Shown: in pieces, positions 9,563 through 19,561 of the stretch
Position numbering within the stretch: the first letter of the stretch is position 1
How the letters are laid out: every line of letters begins with the position of its first letter
Source: Legionella bozemanae
GTDB lineage: Bacteria; Pseudomonadota; Gammaproteobacteria; Legionellales; Legionellaceae
DNA: 64,000 nt
Assembly: GCF_001648595.1 (NCBI RefSeq)
Contig: NZ_LBAW01000014.1
Span: 57,696-121,695 of the forward strand
Reading direction: 5' to 3'
The notes under the pieces: generated by a model
Told to the model about the DNA's origin: nothing
Database searches by the model: none
What the model saw: the letters and a program-made list of their open reading frames with translations, nothing else
Program-made: the position numbers and the translations under genes

Positions 9563-10698
9563 ATTAACTCCAAAGTTGCCACAACTTGTTGTTCACGAGT
9601 CGATGCTTGAGTTTGTTTTACCTTGAGTTGCAGTTTTTTTAATTCATTTTCTAACTCTTCTAAGCTGGCAAAATCTGTGCTGATTATTGTCACAGATAAC
9701 GTTTTGTTTTGGTAGCGTAATTGCTCAAGAGCATTGTGATCATTTTTCATTACTTTAGCAAATTGATTTAGTAAAAACCAAAAGCGATTTTGCTCTTCTG
9801 TATTATTACTTTTTAAAAGTTGTGTAATGCGAAATTTAGGACTAATAATTTGTTTTGCACCAGGAAAAAACTCATGATAAATCACTGCAATTTGTTCATC
9901 AATTTTTTGAGTTTGCTTATTTAATAAATGCAATTTGATACCATTCACTACGAGTAGAGAAATGAGCCAAAAGCAAAAAAGGACCCCGACGAGCTGATAT
10001 CCTTTTTTAATTAAATCTCCTTTATTTCCATGTTGCATTTCTCCTTGGCAGAGGTTCATTAACTTAGATTTAAGTATTCTTTGAGCAATCCAGGTATGTG
10101 ATGTTTCCTGGCTTTTAGGTAATGATGGATCAATTGGGATTGCGCTGTCTGCAAAAAGTAGGGGCTGATATTGTGGATGGTTTTTTAGATAGATGTCTGC
10201 TAATTCTCCAGAAAGCGCTCCTTTGAAATCATCTGAATTGATGATTAATGTTTTTTCACTAATACATAACTCTTGTGGTTCTAAAGCAAACCAATCTACA
10301 GTAACTGCTGAAAATTCGATATTTTGTTCATTGAGTAGTTGCATCAGATATCGAATTCGCTGTTTGCTTACAACAGTTACCAGGTATTGATTGTTTTGAT
10401 AGTGTACTTTATCAAAAGCGAAATGAAGTTCATCTACAGGTTGTGCTACTTTCTCTTCTAAAGCATAAGGAATTGCAGCTCTTGCTTTTCTTTCTGGAAG
10501 CCATGAAAGCTCCAGATTAAGAAGACTAACATGTTCACATGTTTCAATAACTAAGGTTTTACACTCAGTTTGTAATGATTTGATTTCGTCAAAACTACGT
10601 TGTGCAGGTGGAGCAATTAATACTCCATCCGCATTCATTTTGAGGCAGAAACATCCTGCTTCATCAAGATGTTTTGCAAAAAGAAAAAGGGTATCCAT
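9559..10698 (-). CDS. lspL: Type II secretion system protein L (LspL)
   Basis: This 379-residue GspL-family protein has an actin-like cytoplasmic domain over roughly the first 235 residues, including LSWLPERKARAAIPYALEE, a typical GspL stretch. One membrane helix follows at ~236-252 (QLVGVLFCFWLISLLVV), then a periplasmic ferredoxin-like part. GspL recruits the GspE ATPase to the inner membrane and pairs with GspM. It starts two bases after mltB stops and overlaps lspM by four bases, so the three probably form one transcript. Confidence 0.88.
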   Translation of the reverse strand: MDTLFLFAKHLDEAGCFCLKMNADGVLIAPPAQRSFDEIKSLQTECKTLVIETCEHVSLLNLELSWLPERKARAAIPYALEEKVAQPVDELHFAFDKVHYQNNQYLVTVVSKQRIRYLMQLLNEQNIEFSAVTVDWFALEPQELCISEKTLIINSDDFKGALSGELADIYLKNHPQYQPLLFADSAIPIDPSLPKSQETSHTWIAQRILKSKLMNLCQGEMQHGNKGDLIKKGYQLVGVLFCFWLISLLVVNGIKLHLLNKQTQKIDEQIAVIYHEFFPGAKQIISPKFRITQLLKSNNTEEQNRFWFLLNQFAKVMKNDHNALEQLRYQNKTLSVTIISTDFASLEELENELKKLQLKVKQTQASTREQQVVATLELM

Positions 10699-10700
10699 TC

Positions 10701-11723
10701 CTAAGCATAGGCTCTATGTTTTTTTATATTCATTGCCGTCCATTGTTGTTTTAATTGTTGTGCCAGCAGATAAACTACAAGCGCATATTGGGGGCTGGAA
10801 TTGTAACGGGTTATTACAAAAAAATTAGGATAAGCTATCCAATATTCATTTCCTTTAGCGGTTACCAACTCAATCAATGCGGCACGTGAAGGATGATTAT
10901 GTGCTGCAGTTACAGGTTTAACTCCATGTGCAATTAATTGTGAATAGTAATAATTTGCTCTTTTAGGATTGACTTGAATGCGTTTGTAGTGTTTCCCTAT
11001 GAGTTTAGCATGTTGGGCAACTCCATCATTGGGCTTCCAACCATGATGGTAGAAATAATTAGCAATACTTCCTATGGAGTCAGCGTTGTTAGATACGAGA
11101 TCGCGTTTGCCTGTATTATTAAAGTCCACCGCAAAATTACGGTAACTGCTTGGCATAAATTGTGGTTGGCCAATGGCGCCAGCGTAAGAGCCCTTGTATT
11201 GGGTTGCTGGTACTCCATGTTCACGGCAAAGAAGCAAGTATTCTTTTAATTCTTTAGTGAAATAAGGTGCACGCTTGGGATAGTTGAAAGCCAATGTCGC
11301 CAAGGCATCAAGAACTCGATGCTCTCCTTGTCGTTCTCCATATAATGTTTCTACACCAAGAATCGCAATAATAATTTCTGGAGGAACACCATATTTTTTT
11401 TGTGCTTTTTCTAATGCTTTTCTGTTAGCAACCCAATAATCCAATCCGCCTTTTACGCGCGAAGGAGTCAGAAACAAATCTCTGTAAACATCCCAATTTT
11501 TCTTTTCATAAGGCTTTTCCATTGATTCGATGATATCGGGTTGAATAACAACTTGATTCATTATTGCTGTAAGCTCTTTAGCATTAAAATGATGCTCTTT
11601 GACCATATTTTTGATAAAAAGTTGTACCTCTTTTCTTTGAGTAAATGCGGTATCTGAATAAGTTGAGAATGAAAGAAGCAGCAGTATTATTGCAATAAAC
11701 CCAAAACATGGTATTCGTCGCAT
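10701..11723 (-). CDS. mltB: Lytic murein transglycosylase B
   Basis: The protein cleaves the MurNAc-GlcNAc bond of peptidoglycan with formation of the 1,6-anhydro end. The 340-residue sequence has an N-terminal export signal (CFGFIAIILLLLSFSTYSDT) without a clear lipobox, unlike E. coli MltB, a lipoprotein. The catalytic Glu sits in ILGVETLYGERQGEHR, followed by AIGQPQFMPSSYRNFAVDF, the family hallmark. It lies two bases upstream of lspL, so a wall-cutting enzyme is co-expressed with type II secretion platform genes. It is transcribed divergently from lepA. Confidence 0.92.
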   Translation of the reverse strand: MRRIPCFGFIAIILLLLSFSTYSDTAFTQRKEVQLFIKNMVKEHHFNAKELTAIMNQVVIQPDIIESMEKPYEKKNWDVYRDLFLTPSRVKGGLDYWVANRKALEKAQKKYGVPPEIIIAILGVETLYGERQGEHRVLDALATLAFNYPKRAPYFTKELKEYLLLCREHGVPATQYKGSYAGAIGQPQFMPSSYRNFAVDFNNTGKRDLVSNNADSIGSIANYFYHHGWKPNDGVAQHAKLIGKHYKRIQVNPKRANYYYSQLIAHGVKPVTAAHNHPSRAALIELVTAKGNEYWIAYPNFFVITRYNSSPQYALVVYLLAQQLKQQWTAMNIKKHRAYA

Positions 11724-11845
11724 AGCCCCTCCTAATAATATAAATCGAAACGATAAATTTTATAAAAAATGCAGTGTATTAGCAAATACTTTAAGGCTAC
11801 GCATATTTAAGCTAGAATGCGCTATTTGCAAAAAGGTTATTTCAG

Positions 11846-13651
11846 TTGAGTGATTTAAAGCGAATTCGCAATTTTTCAATTATTGCCCACATCGATCATG
11901 GTAAATCAACCTTGGCAGATCGATTTATCCAAATTTGTGGTGGTTTAACTGAGCGTGAAATGAGTGCTCAAGTACTTGATTCTATGGATATAGAACGAGA
12001 GCGAGGCATCACGATTAAGGCCCAGTGTGTTTCATTAAATTACACAGCAAAAGATGGTAAAACCTATCTCTTGAATTTTATTGATACGCCAGGACATGTA
12101 GATTTCAGCTATGAGGTATCCCGCTCACTTGCGGCTTGTGAAGGGGCGATTCTTGTTGTTGATGCAGCTCAAGGTGTGGAAGCACAAACGGTAGCGGTTT
12201 GTTATACTGCCATAGATCAATCATTATCTGTTTTGCCGGTACTCAACAAGATTGATTTACCACAAGCTGAGCCAGAGCGTGTCATTTCAGAAATTGAAGA
12301 CATTATTGGTCTTGATGCCCATGATGCAATAAGAGTTAGTGCCAAAAGCGGCTTGGGTGTAGAAGATGTACTTGAAGCTTTAGTGACTCATATTCCACCG
12401 CCAGAAGGTGATATCAATGGACCTTTGCAAGCATTGATTATTGATTCATGGTTTGATAGTTACCTCGGTGTGGTTTCATTAGTGCGTATTGTAAATGGCT
12501 CAATACGTAAAGGTGACAAAATGAGGGTGATGTCTACCGGCCGATCTTATGAAGTCGATCAAGTAGGCATATTTACTCCCAAACGTACCAAGCTGGATGT
12601 GTTAAATGCTGGCGAAGTAGGTTATTTGGTAGCAGGAATTAAAGAAATTCAGGGGGCTCCAGTAGGTGATACACTCACTCTGGAAAAAAATTCTGCAGAT
12701 AAACCACTTCCTGGGTTTCAGCGTGTAAAACCACAAGTGTATGCTGGTTTATTTCCTATAAGTTCGGATGATTTTGAGGCATTTCGCGAAGCTTTAGCTA
12801 AATTAAGTCTCAATGATGCTTCATTATTTTATGAACCTGAATCTTCTGAGGCGTTAGGTTTTGGTTTCCGATGCGGCTTTTTAGGTATGCTGCATATGGA
12901 AATTGTACAGGAGCGTCTGGAGAGGGAATACAATCTTGATTTAATATCTACTGCTCCTACTGTAGTTTATCAAATTTTGACTCAAAAAGGCGAGACGCTG
13001 TTGATTGATAATCCATCACTTCTGCCACCGCTCCCACAAATTAAAGAAATGTACGAACCGATTGTGAGGGCAAATATACTGGTGCCTCAAGATTTCCTTG
13101 GCTCAATTATTAGTTTGTGTATTGAACGTCGTGGTGTTCAGGTTAATATGACTTACAGTGGTCGCCAGGTTTCTGTGACCTATGATATTCCAATGAGTGA
13201 AGTGGTTTCTGACTTTTTTGACCGCTTAAAATCTGTAAGTCGTGGTTATGCTTCCTTGGATTATAATTTTTTACGCTTTCAAGAAGCCGATTTGGTGAAA
13301 ATGGATATTTTGATTAATAGCGAACGAGTGGATGCGCTTTCAGTTATTGTTCATCGCTCTTCGGCACAAAGTCGTGGAAAACTAATTGCTGAAAAAATGC
13401 GAGATTTGATTCCACGGCAGATGTTTGATGTAGCAATTCAAGCGGCATTGGGCAGTCATATCATTGCCAGACAAACAGTAAAGGCTTTACGTAAAAACGT
13501 TACTGCAAAATGTTATGGTGGTGATGTGACCCGAAAACGAAAATTATTAGAAAAGCAGAAGGCAGGGAAGAAACGCATGAAACAAGTGGGGCATGTGGAG
13601 ATACCTCAAGAGGCTTTTATGGCTGTTTTTCAAACAGATAAAAAGAAATAG
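11846..13651 (+). CDS. lepA: Elongation factor 4 (back-translocase LepA)
   Basis: This ribosome-bound GTPase of 601 residues has the usual family length. G motifs are visible: AHIDHGKST (G1), ERGITIKAQ (G2), DTPGHVDF (G3) and NKIDLP (G4). The EF4-specific C-terminal domain includes [19 protein letters not shown]. The start is TTG at 11846, with AAGG upstream and no ATG nearby in a suitable place; it gives the canonical [15 protein letters not shown] beginning. It is followed by lepB, the common proteobacterial order. Confidence 0.97.
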   Translation: MSDLKRIRNFSIIAHIDHGKSTLADRFIQICGGLTEREMSAQVLDSMDIERERGITIKAQCVSLNYTAKDGKTYLLNFIDTPGHVDFSYEVSRSLAACEGAILVVDAAQGVEAQTVAVCYTAIDQSLSVLPVLNKIDLPQAEPERVISEIEDIIGLDAHDAIRVSAKSGLGVEDVLEALVTHIPPPEGDINGPLQALIIDSWFDSYLGVVSLVRIVNGSIRKGDKMRVMSTGRSYEVDQVGIFTPKRTKLDVLNAGEVGYLVAGIKEIQGAPVGDTLTLEKNSADKPLPGFQRVKPQVYAGLFPISSDDFEAFREALAKLSLNDASLFYEPESSEALGFGFRCGFLGMLHMEIVQERLEREYNLDLISTAPTVVYQILTQKGETLLIDNPSLLPPLPQIKEMYEPIVRANILVPQDFLGSIISLCIERRGVQVNMTYSGRQVSVTYDIPMSEVVSDFFDRLKSVSRGYASLDYNFLRFQEADLVKMDILINSERVDALSVIVHRSSAQSRGKLIAEKMRDLIPRQMFDVAIQAALGSHIIARQTVKALRKNVTAKCYGGDVTRKRKLLEKQKAGKKRMKQVGHVEIPQEAFMAVFQTDKKK

Positions 13652-13667
13652 ACTCTTTGAAGCTCGT

Positions 13668-13745
13668 TGAGGGAGTGAGGTGCGCAGGATTCGAGCACTG
13701 CACCGACGAAGCAATTCATCCCTCAATAGAGTTTGAAAAAAGAGG
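13668..13745 (+). terminator. Nested inverted repeat downstream of lepA, possible terminator
   Basis: TTGAGGGA and TCCCTCAA pair as outer arms around an inner GGTGC/GCACC pair. GAAAAAAG follows, but there is no clean T-tract. It could be a factor-dependent terminator, an RNA stability element, or a dispersed repeat between lepA and lepB. Confidence 0.4.
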
Positions 13746-13818
13746 TCTAATATAAGGGCGGCATACCCATGCCAGTGATGTCTCATTATAAAATTAAGTT
13801 TGATTAGGATATAAATTT

Positions 13819-14574
13819 ATGAATTTTGCTTTAATATTGGTTGTCCTATCTTTTGTCAGTGGGTTTATTTATCTTTTAGACATCATATTCTGGTCAAAAA
13901 AACGCACTGAGAATCAAAAGCCCAATCGTATTATCGAATATTCACGATCTTTTTTTCCTGTGTTTTTCATTGTCTTAATTTTACGTTCATTCCTTATCGA
14001 ACCCTTCCGCATTCCTTCTGGCTCATTGGAGCCTACATTGCTTGTTGGTGATTTCGTAGCGGTAAACAAATTTATTTATGGGTTAAGACTTCCTGTTTGG
14101 GAAAAAAAAGTTGTTTCAATTTCTGATCCTAAAACAGGAGAGGTTGCTGTATTTCGATGGCCGCCTGACCCTTCCTTCGATTATATTAAAAGGGTAATAG
14201 GAGTCCCTGGAGATAAAATTAGTTATCACAATAAGGTATTGACAATTAATGGAAAGGAAGCAAAGCAGACTTTTCTTGGGTACACTATTGATGAAAGTTC
14301 TGGAAAGGCTGTAGCTAAATATAAAGAAGATTTAAATGGTACAGTGCATAATATTTTCGTTCGAACGGATGTTCCTGCTGTGGACTTTGATATTGTAGTA
14401 CCCGAGGGGAATTATTTCATGATGGGTGATAATCGAGATGATAGTGCAGACAGTAGATTCTGGGGTTATGTACCTGAATCTTATTTACGAGGTAAAGCAT
14501 TTTTAGTTTGGATGAGTTGGAATGGCAAGACTGATAACGTGCGTTGGTCAAGAATAGGAAAATTAATCCCATAA
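13819..14574 (+). CDS. lepB: Signal peptidase I
   Basis: This inner-membrane serine/lysine protease removes signal peptides from exported proteins. The 251-residue protein has two N-terminal membrane helices (~3-25 and ~45-62). The catalytic Ser69 sits in RIPSGSLEPTLLVGD and the general base Lys124 in YIKRVIGVPGDK. Box GDNRDDSADSRFWGYVP is complete. The residue after the catalytic Ser is usually Met and is Leu here (TTG codon). It lies between lepA and rnc. Confidence 0.96.
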   Translation: MNFALILVVLSFVSGFIYLLDIIFWSKKRTENQKPNRIIEYSRSFFPVFFIVLILRSFLIEPFRIPSGSLEPTLLVGDFVAVNKFIYGLRLPVWEKKVVSISDPKTGEVAVFRWPPDPSFDYIKRVIGVPGDKISYHNKVLTINGKEAKQTFLGYTIDESSGKAVAKYKEDLNGTVHNIFVRTDVPAVDFDIVVPEGNYFMMGDNRDDSADSRFWGYVPESYLRGKAFLVWMSWNGKTDNVRWSRIGKLIP

Positions 14575-14673
14575 ATTTGGAGTATTGATTTTCAAGCAAA
14601 ATACTTCGATTAGGGGCTCCTCGCAATTTGATGCCTCAAAATGGTAATAGGCCCCAGAAAAAAGGAATGACGA

Positions 14674-14855
14674 ATGCACAAGCAAAAGGGAATGACTTTT
14701 ATAGGGAATGTTATTTACAGTAGTTGTGGTTGTCTATGGCGGTAACGATAGTAATGCGTCTTATTTCAGTTTACTTGCAGTATTACTCTGTTATCAAGTC
14801 GATAAAAGGATTATTTGATCATACTGAAGAGGTTGTAACAGGCAGTGAAAGTTGA
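14674..14855 (+). pseudogene. Frameshifted remnant of a DUF4845-type membrane protein
   Basis: The lepB-rnc gap commonly carries a small DUF4845 protein. Here an ATG at 14674, with AAGGA upstream, begins MHKQKGMTFIG, a typical start. The hydrophobic continuation MLFTVVVVV lies in a second frame. AVTIVMRLISVYLQYYSVIK lies in a third and runs to TGA at 14853-14855, overlapping the rnc start. At least two small indels would be needed to rejoin it, and the usual C-terminal half is absent. A decayed gene is the simplest reading. Confidence 0.6.
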
Positions 14856-15528
14856 TTTAGAAAGGTTATGCAGACGGTTAAATTATCAATTTAATCACAT
14901 TGCTTATCTCAAGCAAGCTTTAACGCATTGTAGTGTAGGTAGTGAAAACTATGAGCGTTTCGAGTTTCTTGGAGATTCAATTTTAAGTTTTGTAATTGCC
15001 AATGAACTGTTTCATCGATTTCCTATGCAAAGTGAAGGCCAATTAAGTCGCTTGCGTTCTTTTTTGGTTCGAGGTGAGATGTTGGTTGAATTGGCTAAAG
15101 AAATTGATTTAGGTGATTTTCTTTTTTTAGGGCAAGGAGAACTAAAAAGTGGTGGTTTTCGTCGCGCCTCAATCCTTGCAGATGCTATGGAGGCTGTTTT
15201 TGCAGCAATTTTTCTTGATGGTGGAATAGAGCCTGCAAAAAAAGTCATTCTGGGACTATATCGTTCCAGACTCGAAGACTCTAATTTAAATGATTGTTTA
15301 AAAGACGCAAAAACTCAGCTGCAGGAATATTTGCAAGCTGAAAAAATGGCTCTTCCAGAGTATACCTTGACTAAGGTTGAAGGTGATGAGCATAATCAAA
15401 TATTTTATATAACCTGCACGGTGACAGGAGCAAAACAAAAAACTTTTGGCCAAGGCTCTAACCGTAGAAAAGCAGAACAATTAGCTGCGAAGTTGATGTT
15501 GGAACTATTACGTTCTCCAAAGCAGTAA
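14845..15528 (+). CDS. rnc: Ribonuclease III
   Basis: This double-strand RNA endonuclease matures rRNA precursors and processes mRNAs. At 227 residues it has normal family length. The catalytic signature ERFEFLGDSILSFVIANELF is at ~38-57, the second acidic cluster DAMEAVFAAIFLDGG follows, and the C-terminal dsRNA-binding domain runs from ~152 (DAKTQLQEYLQ) and includes GQGSNRRKAEQLAAKLMLELL. The GTG at 14845 gives the family start VDLERLCRRLNYQF. It follows the decayed DUF4845 gene in the lepA-lepB-rnc order. The next genes are not era-recO, unlike many gammaproteobacteria. Confidence 0.95.
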   Translation: MKVDLERLCRRLNYQFNHIAYLKQALTHCSVGSENYERFEFLGDSILSFVIANELFHRFPMQSEGQLSRLRSFLVRGEMLVELAKEIDLGDFLFLGQGELKSGGFRRASILADAMEAVFAAIFLDGGIEPAKKVILGLYRSRLEDSNLNDCLKDAKTQLQEYLQAEKMALPEYTLTKVEGDEHNQIFYITCTVTGAKQKTFGQGSNRRKAEQLAAKLMLELLRSPKQ

Positions 15529-15961
15529 AAAAGCGCTGAACTCACCGCTCCTTATGGTGAGATTTCAAATAAGCTGCGGCCTCCCTCAGTGCCTTCGCAG
15601 GGATAATAGTCTTTTAGAAATCATTTAGGCTGTAGAATACGTATTTCCTGTTTAAATTTTGTGAGGCTCTCTCCGATATAAAGTGCGGAATGTAGGATAT
15701 TGCGATTTCCTGCCTACATCCCGCGGCTTGTCCGCGGGTTCCAGTTCGATGGTCATTCATGGATGCCGCGGGGAATTACGCGAAACAATTGTGGAAGGGC
15801 ACGTAATTGATTGGACAAATGGGCAGCTTATCCCGTTGATGTTGCAGGAAGGCTGAAGCGTTTTATCCTAATGAAAAAGAAATTTCAGTGAACTTGATAT
15901 AATTATCTATATCTGACAACTTATTATTCTCAAGGTAATCATTAGATGATAGGAACTTACC
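15529..15961. other. 433-base intergenic region with hairpin and repeat debris
   Basis: Just after rnc there is a CTCACC/GGTGAG hairpin (15541-15561) without a strong T-tract. Family-B dispersed repeat sequence lies around 15711-15780. No open frame with coding character is visible. The end of the region carries AGGA seven bases before the GTG start of dacB. Confidence 0.55.
15711..15780. repeat. Family-B dispersed palindromic repeat (degenerate copy)
   Basis: GCCTACATCCCGCGGCTTG, then TCCGCGGGTTCCAG, is internally palindromic (CCGCGG around CTTGT). A degenerate GGATGCCGCGGGG arm follows. It resembles the 38029-38125 segment (CCCCGAGGCTTGTCCACGGGATCCAG). Confidence 0.6.
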
Positions 15962-17512
15962 GTGCAAATGAAACAAAAAACAACAAAAATAGTTTTTAAG
16001 CTCGCCGCAATTTTTATTTTCTTATTTTCTTCTTCATCCAACGCAGCTAAATCGTTGCCTCAGGATATGCTCAATGTGATGCACCAACCACGTTATAAAA
16101 ATGCACAATGGTGGATTGAAGTTAAGGATTTGAATACCCAAGAAACCATTTATCAATTAAATAACAACTACTTATTAATGCCTGCTTCTGTAACTAAATT
16201 ATTTTCTTCTGCAACTGCGTTGCACATTTTAGGTAATGACTATCGTTTTAAAACACCGGTTTATTTTATTGGACAACAAGAAAATGGCACATTAGATGGT
16301 AACTTAATTCTCGTCGGGAAAGGCGATTTAGAGTTAGGCGGCCGTGTTCATAATGACAAACTCACTTATGGATATATTGATCATATTTATGCTAATGATT
16401 TGCCGGGCGCATCCATTACTCCCGAAAATCCACTCAATGGACTTATCAGTCTTGCTCAGCAAATCAAAGCAAAAGGTATTAAACAAATTAACGGTGATGT
16501 GTTAGTAGATAATCGTTTGTTTGCAACGGAATATTTGCGTAATTACACTATTTCTCCCGTCATGATTAATGAAAACCTGTTTGATTTTCAAATTAAACCT
16601 ACTGCTGTGGGACAGAAAGCCTCAATAAAATGGCGCCCGCAAGCTCCTGGTTATTCAATTGAGAATCAGGTTATGACCGTTGGCAATGGTGAAAAAACCA
16701 ATATTGAAATCTCAGCAAATAATGACAACACCGCATTGACTCTAAAAGGAAAAATTGCTGCCAATGCTGGGGAAATATTAAGAGTATCTCCTATCCTTAA
16801 ACCCGCCCCTTTTGCCAGACAAGCTTTTATTGCTGCTTTAAAACAACAAGGTATTGTAATAAACTTTGACAATAAAAATAGTCAGCTACCTGATGCCGAT
16901 GTCTATAAACAACTTACGCCTATAGCCCAATATATTTCCCCACCATTTTCTGAATATATTAAAGTCATTTTAAAGTTAAGTCATAATATAGGTGCCGATT
17001 TAATACCACTTTTATTGGCTCAACACTATAAGGAAACATCATTTGCTGAAGGCATGTCCCATATTGCGGCATTTTTGCTTGGTACAGTAGGATTAACTAA
17101 AAACGAGTTTGTATTCGGTGATGGTGCTGGTGGAGATACAAACAGGCTTCTTCCCAACGCTGCTATTCAGTTATTAACCTATATGCACAAACTTCCTGAA
17201 GATCAATTTAAACTTTTCTATAATGCATTACCAATACTGGGTGTAGATGGCAGTATTGCTAAAGCAGCTCAGAATATTCCTGCAGTAGGAAAAGTTCATG
17301 GAAAAACAGGCACATCACTGTCTTATGACTTCGCTAACCAACGTTATTATTCCTTTTCGGAAGTATTGTCAGGATATATTGACGCGAAAAATGGGCATTT
17401 GTTTGCATTTATCATTGCAGTATCTAATACGCCTTTAGAAACGCTTGATGATGCCTTTCAAATCCAACAAGACGTGAGCAGGGTTGCCATTGAAATTTAT
17501 AATCACTCTTGA
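15962..17512 (+). CDS. dacB: D-alanyl-D-alanine carboxypeptidase/endopeptidase, PBP4 type
   Basis: This penicillin-binding protein trims and cuts peptide cross-links in the periplasm. The 516-residue protein has a signal peptide (VFKLAAIFIFLFSSSSNA). The three active-site motifs are in order: SVTK (Ser76, Lys79), SHN in KLSHNIGADLI, and KTG in VHGKTGTSL. The large insertion between motifs 1 and 2 is typical of PBP4. The GTG at 15962 is supported by AGGA seven bases upstream; the ATG two codons later is less well placed. It stands alone. Confidence 0.93.
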   Translation: MQMKQKTTKIVFKLAAIFIFLFSSSSNAAKSLPQDMLNVMHQPRYKNAQWWIEVKDLNTQETIYQLNNNYLLMPASVTKLFSSATALHILGNDYRFKTPVYFIGQQENGTLDGNLILVGKGDLELGGRVHNDKLTYGYIDHIYANDLPGASITPENPLNGLISLAQQIKAKGIKQINGDVLVDNRLFATEYLRNYTISPVMINENLFDFQIKPTAVGQKASIKWRPQAPGYSIENQVMTVGNGEKTNIEISANNDNTALTLKGKIAANAGEILRVSPILKPAPFARQAFIAALKQQGIVINFDNKNSQLPDADVYKQLTPIAQYISPPFSEYIKVILKLSHNIGADLIPLLLAQHYKETSFAEGMSHIAAFLLGTVGLTKNEFVFGDGAGGDTNRLLPNAAIQLLTYMHKLPEDQFKLFYNALPILGVDGSIAKAAQNIPAVGKVHGKTGTSLSYDFANQRYYSFSEVLSGYIDAKNGHLFAFIIAVSNTPLETLDDAFQIQQDVSRVAIEIYNHS

Positions 17513-17665
17513 TTAGGTTCTGTTGGCCAAGATAGTAGAATTGCCAACAGACCTATTATTTGCGTTTTTCTTGATTGAAAATTACGTTAGCCTGGATATC
17601 AGCGAAATAGAACTCAGAATGAATTGCTACACTAATTTCCCGATTCTACTTTGTTATTTCGAGCA

Positions 17666-19516
17666 TTACGCTAAATCTTCCAGGCTACTGCTAATTTCTA
17701 GCCATTCTTCTTCGGCCTGATTTAAAGAGGAGTGGGTGGAGCTGCGCTTTTGTACCAATTGATTGAGTTTATTTTGTTGCGCATTGTCTTCATAAAGAGT
17801 GGAATCGCCCAGTTGGGCATCCAGTTTGGAAATTTCACTTTGATAGTGTTCAATTAATTGTTCCAATTTTTTCAGGCGATTTTGTAATGTTTTCTTTTCT
17901 TTATAATCATTTACAGGTGCAGTAATTGTATTTTCCTTAATTGCATCTTTAGTTTGTAACCAGGAATAATAATCATCCAAGTCACCATCAAAAGCCTGAA
18001 CTTTTTGTTGGTATACCAGATAGAAATTATCCACGCTGGTTTTGAGCATATGGCGGTCATGAGAAATCAGAATTAATGCACCTTCATAACTTTGTAATGC
18101 AAGTTCAATGGCAGATCGCATCCCAAGATCCAAATGGTTTGTTGGTTCATCAAGCAGGAGTAGATTGGGTTTAAGCCAAACAAGTTTTGCTAAAGCCAAG
18201 CGTGCTTTTTCACCACCAGAAAAGTGATTTATAGGTTGTACTGCCATATCACCAGTAAAATTAAAGCCGCCCAAAAAATCACGAATCGTTTGTTCACGCA
18301 CTTCTGGCGACAAAATTTGAATTGTTTCTACGGGACTTAAATTACAGTTCAATTGTTCTAATTGGTGTTGCGCATAATAGCCAATTTTTAAATGTGCGGA
18401 ACGGTGAATTGTGCCATTTAAAGGACTCAAAGACCCGGTTAATGTTTTAATTAAAGTTGACTTTCCTTCACCATTGGGCCCGAGTAGGGCTACTCGGTCG
18501 CCAGGATTGAGTGAAAGATTAATTCTTTTTAATATCGGTTGTTCCGTTTGATAGCCTGCATCAACCATATTGCATTGAATTAATGGATTTCCTGCCCGCG
18601 GACAGGGGAAGAAATCAAAAGAAAAAGGTGAATCAACTTGCGCTGCAGCAATAATTTCCATTCTCTCTATGGCTTTAAGACGTCCTTGCGCTTGCTTTGC
18701 CTTAGTTGCTTTTGCTCTAAAACGATTTACAAAGGACATCATATGATTGATTTTTGTTTGTTGTTTTTCATACATGGCTTGTTGTAATGCCAATTGTTGT
18801 GCATGTGTTTTTTCAAAACAACTGTAATTGCCACTGTAAAGAGTTAGATTTTGTTTCTCGATATGTAAAATGTGGGTCACAAAAGCATCAAGAAATTCTC
18901 GATCATGAGAAATAAGAATAATCGTGCTGGGACTTTGCTTTAAAAAACGTTCCAGCCAAAAAATTGCTTCCATGTCCAAATGGTTGGTAGGCTCATCCAG
19001 TAAAAGCAAATCAGCCGGTTTCATTAAACAACGAGCAAGGCTTAAACGCATGCGCCAGCCTCCCGAAAAACTATTTACTGAGGCGTGTTGTTGTTCGCCT
19101 CTAAAACCAAGTCCGGACATAATCGTAGCTGCTTGAGCTGGTTTACTGTAGCCTCCGGTATGACTTAATTCTTCATGACATGCGAGTACTTCCGCATCAT
19201 TACCCATAGTTTCTGCTTCGTGCAAGCGATGGAGCAACTTCATATAATCGTCATCGCCGCCTAAGACAAAATCCAATGCTTTTTCATCGCTGTCAGGTAA
19301 TTGCTGAGATAAATGACTGATGGTGAGTTGAGGATTAATTAAAAATTCACCTGCATCAGGAATTAACTTTCCTAATAGAAAATCAAATAACGTTGATTTA
19401 CCACAACCATTATGACCGATAAGACCTATTTTTTGCTTTTCATATAGAGTGGCATTAACTTTATCCAATAAAATTTTAGTACCACGACTAAGCGTAATTT
19501 GACGAAGAGTAAGCAT
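17666..19516 (-). CDS. yheS: ABC-F ATPase of the YheS type
   Basis: This soluble tandem ATPase has no membrane domain. ABC-F proteins act on the ribosome, near the E site. The 616-residue protein has a first Walker A GHNGCGKST with signature FSGGWRMRLSLARCL, then a linker with a coiled-coil stretch (~240-290), a second Walker A GPNGEGKST, signature FSGGEKARLALAKLV, and a C-terminal coiled coil from ~535. Both LLLDEPTNHLD boxes are present. YheS is the best subfamily match by overall look; Uup is the alternative. It is monocistronic or read just after the recombinase. Confidence 0.9.
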   Translation of the reverse strand: MLTLRQITLSRGTKILLDKVNATLYEKQKIGLIGHNGCGKSTLFDFLLGKLIPDAGEFLINPQLTISHLSQQLPDSDEKALDFVLGGDDDYMKLLHRLHEAETMGNDAEVLACHEELSHTGGYSKPAQAATIMSGLGFRGEQQHASVNSFSGGWRMRLSLARCLMKPADLLLLDEPTNHLDMEAIFWLERFLKQSPSTIILISHDREFLDAFVTHILHIEKQNLTLYSGNYSCFEKTHAQQLALQQAMYEKQQTKINHMMSFVNRFRAKATKAKQAQGRLKAIERMEIIAAAQVDSPFSFDFFPCPRAGNPLIQCNMVDAGYQTEQPILKRINLSLNPGDRVALLGPNGEGKSTLIKTLTGSLSPLNGTIHRSAHLKIGYYAQHQLEQLNCNLSPVETIQILSPEVREQTIRDFLGGFNFTGDMAVQPINHFSGGEKARLALAKLVWLKPNLLLLDEPTNHLDLGMRSAIELALQSYEGALILISHDRHMLKTSVDNFYLVYQQKVQAFDGDLDDYYSWLQTKDAIKENTITAPVNDYKEKKTLQNRLKKLEQLIEHYQSEISKLDAQLGDSTLYEDNAQQNKLNQLVQKRSSTHSSLNQAEEEWLEISSSLEDLA

Positions 19517-19561
19517 GATAAATCTTTAGCTACAAATGAATTAATTTTAACACAAAAATAT

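Noticed and set aside
17523..17720. 65-codon plus-strand frame after dacB
   Set aside because: It overlaps the end of the ABC-F gene and has no start signal or family resemblance.
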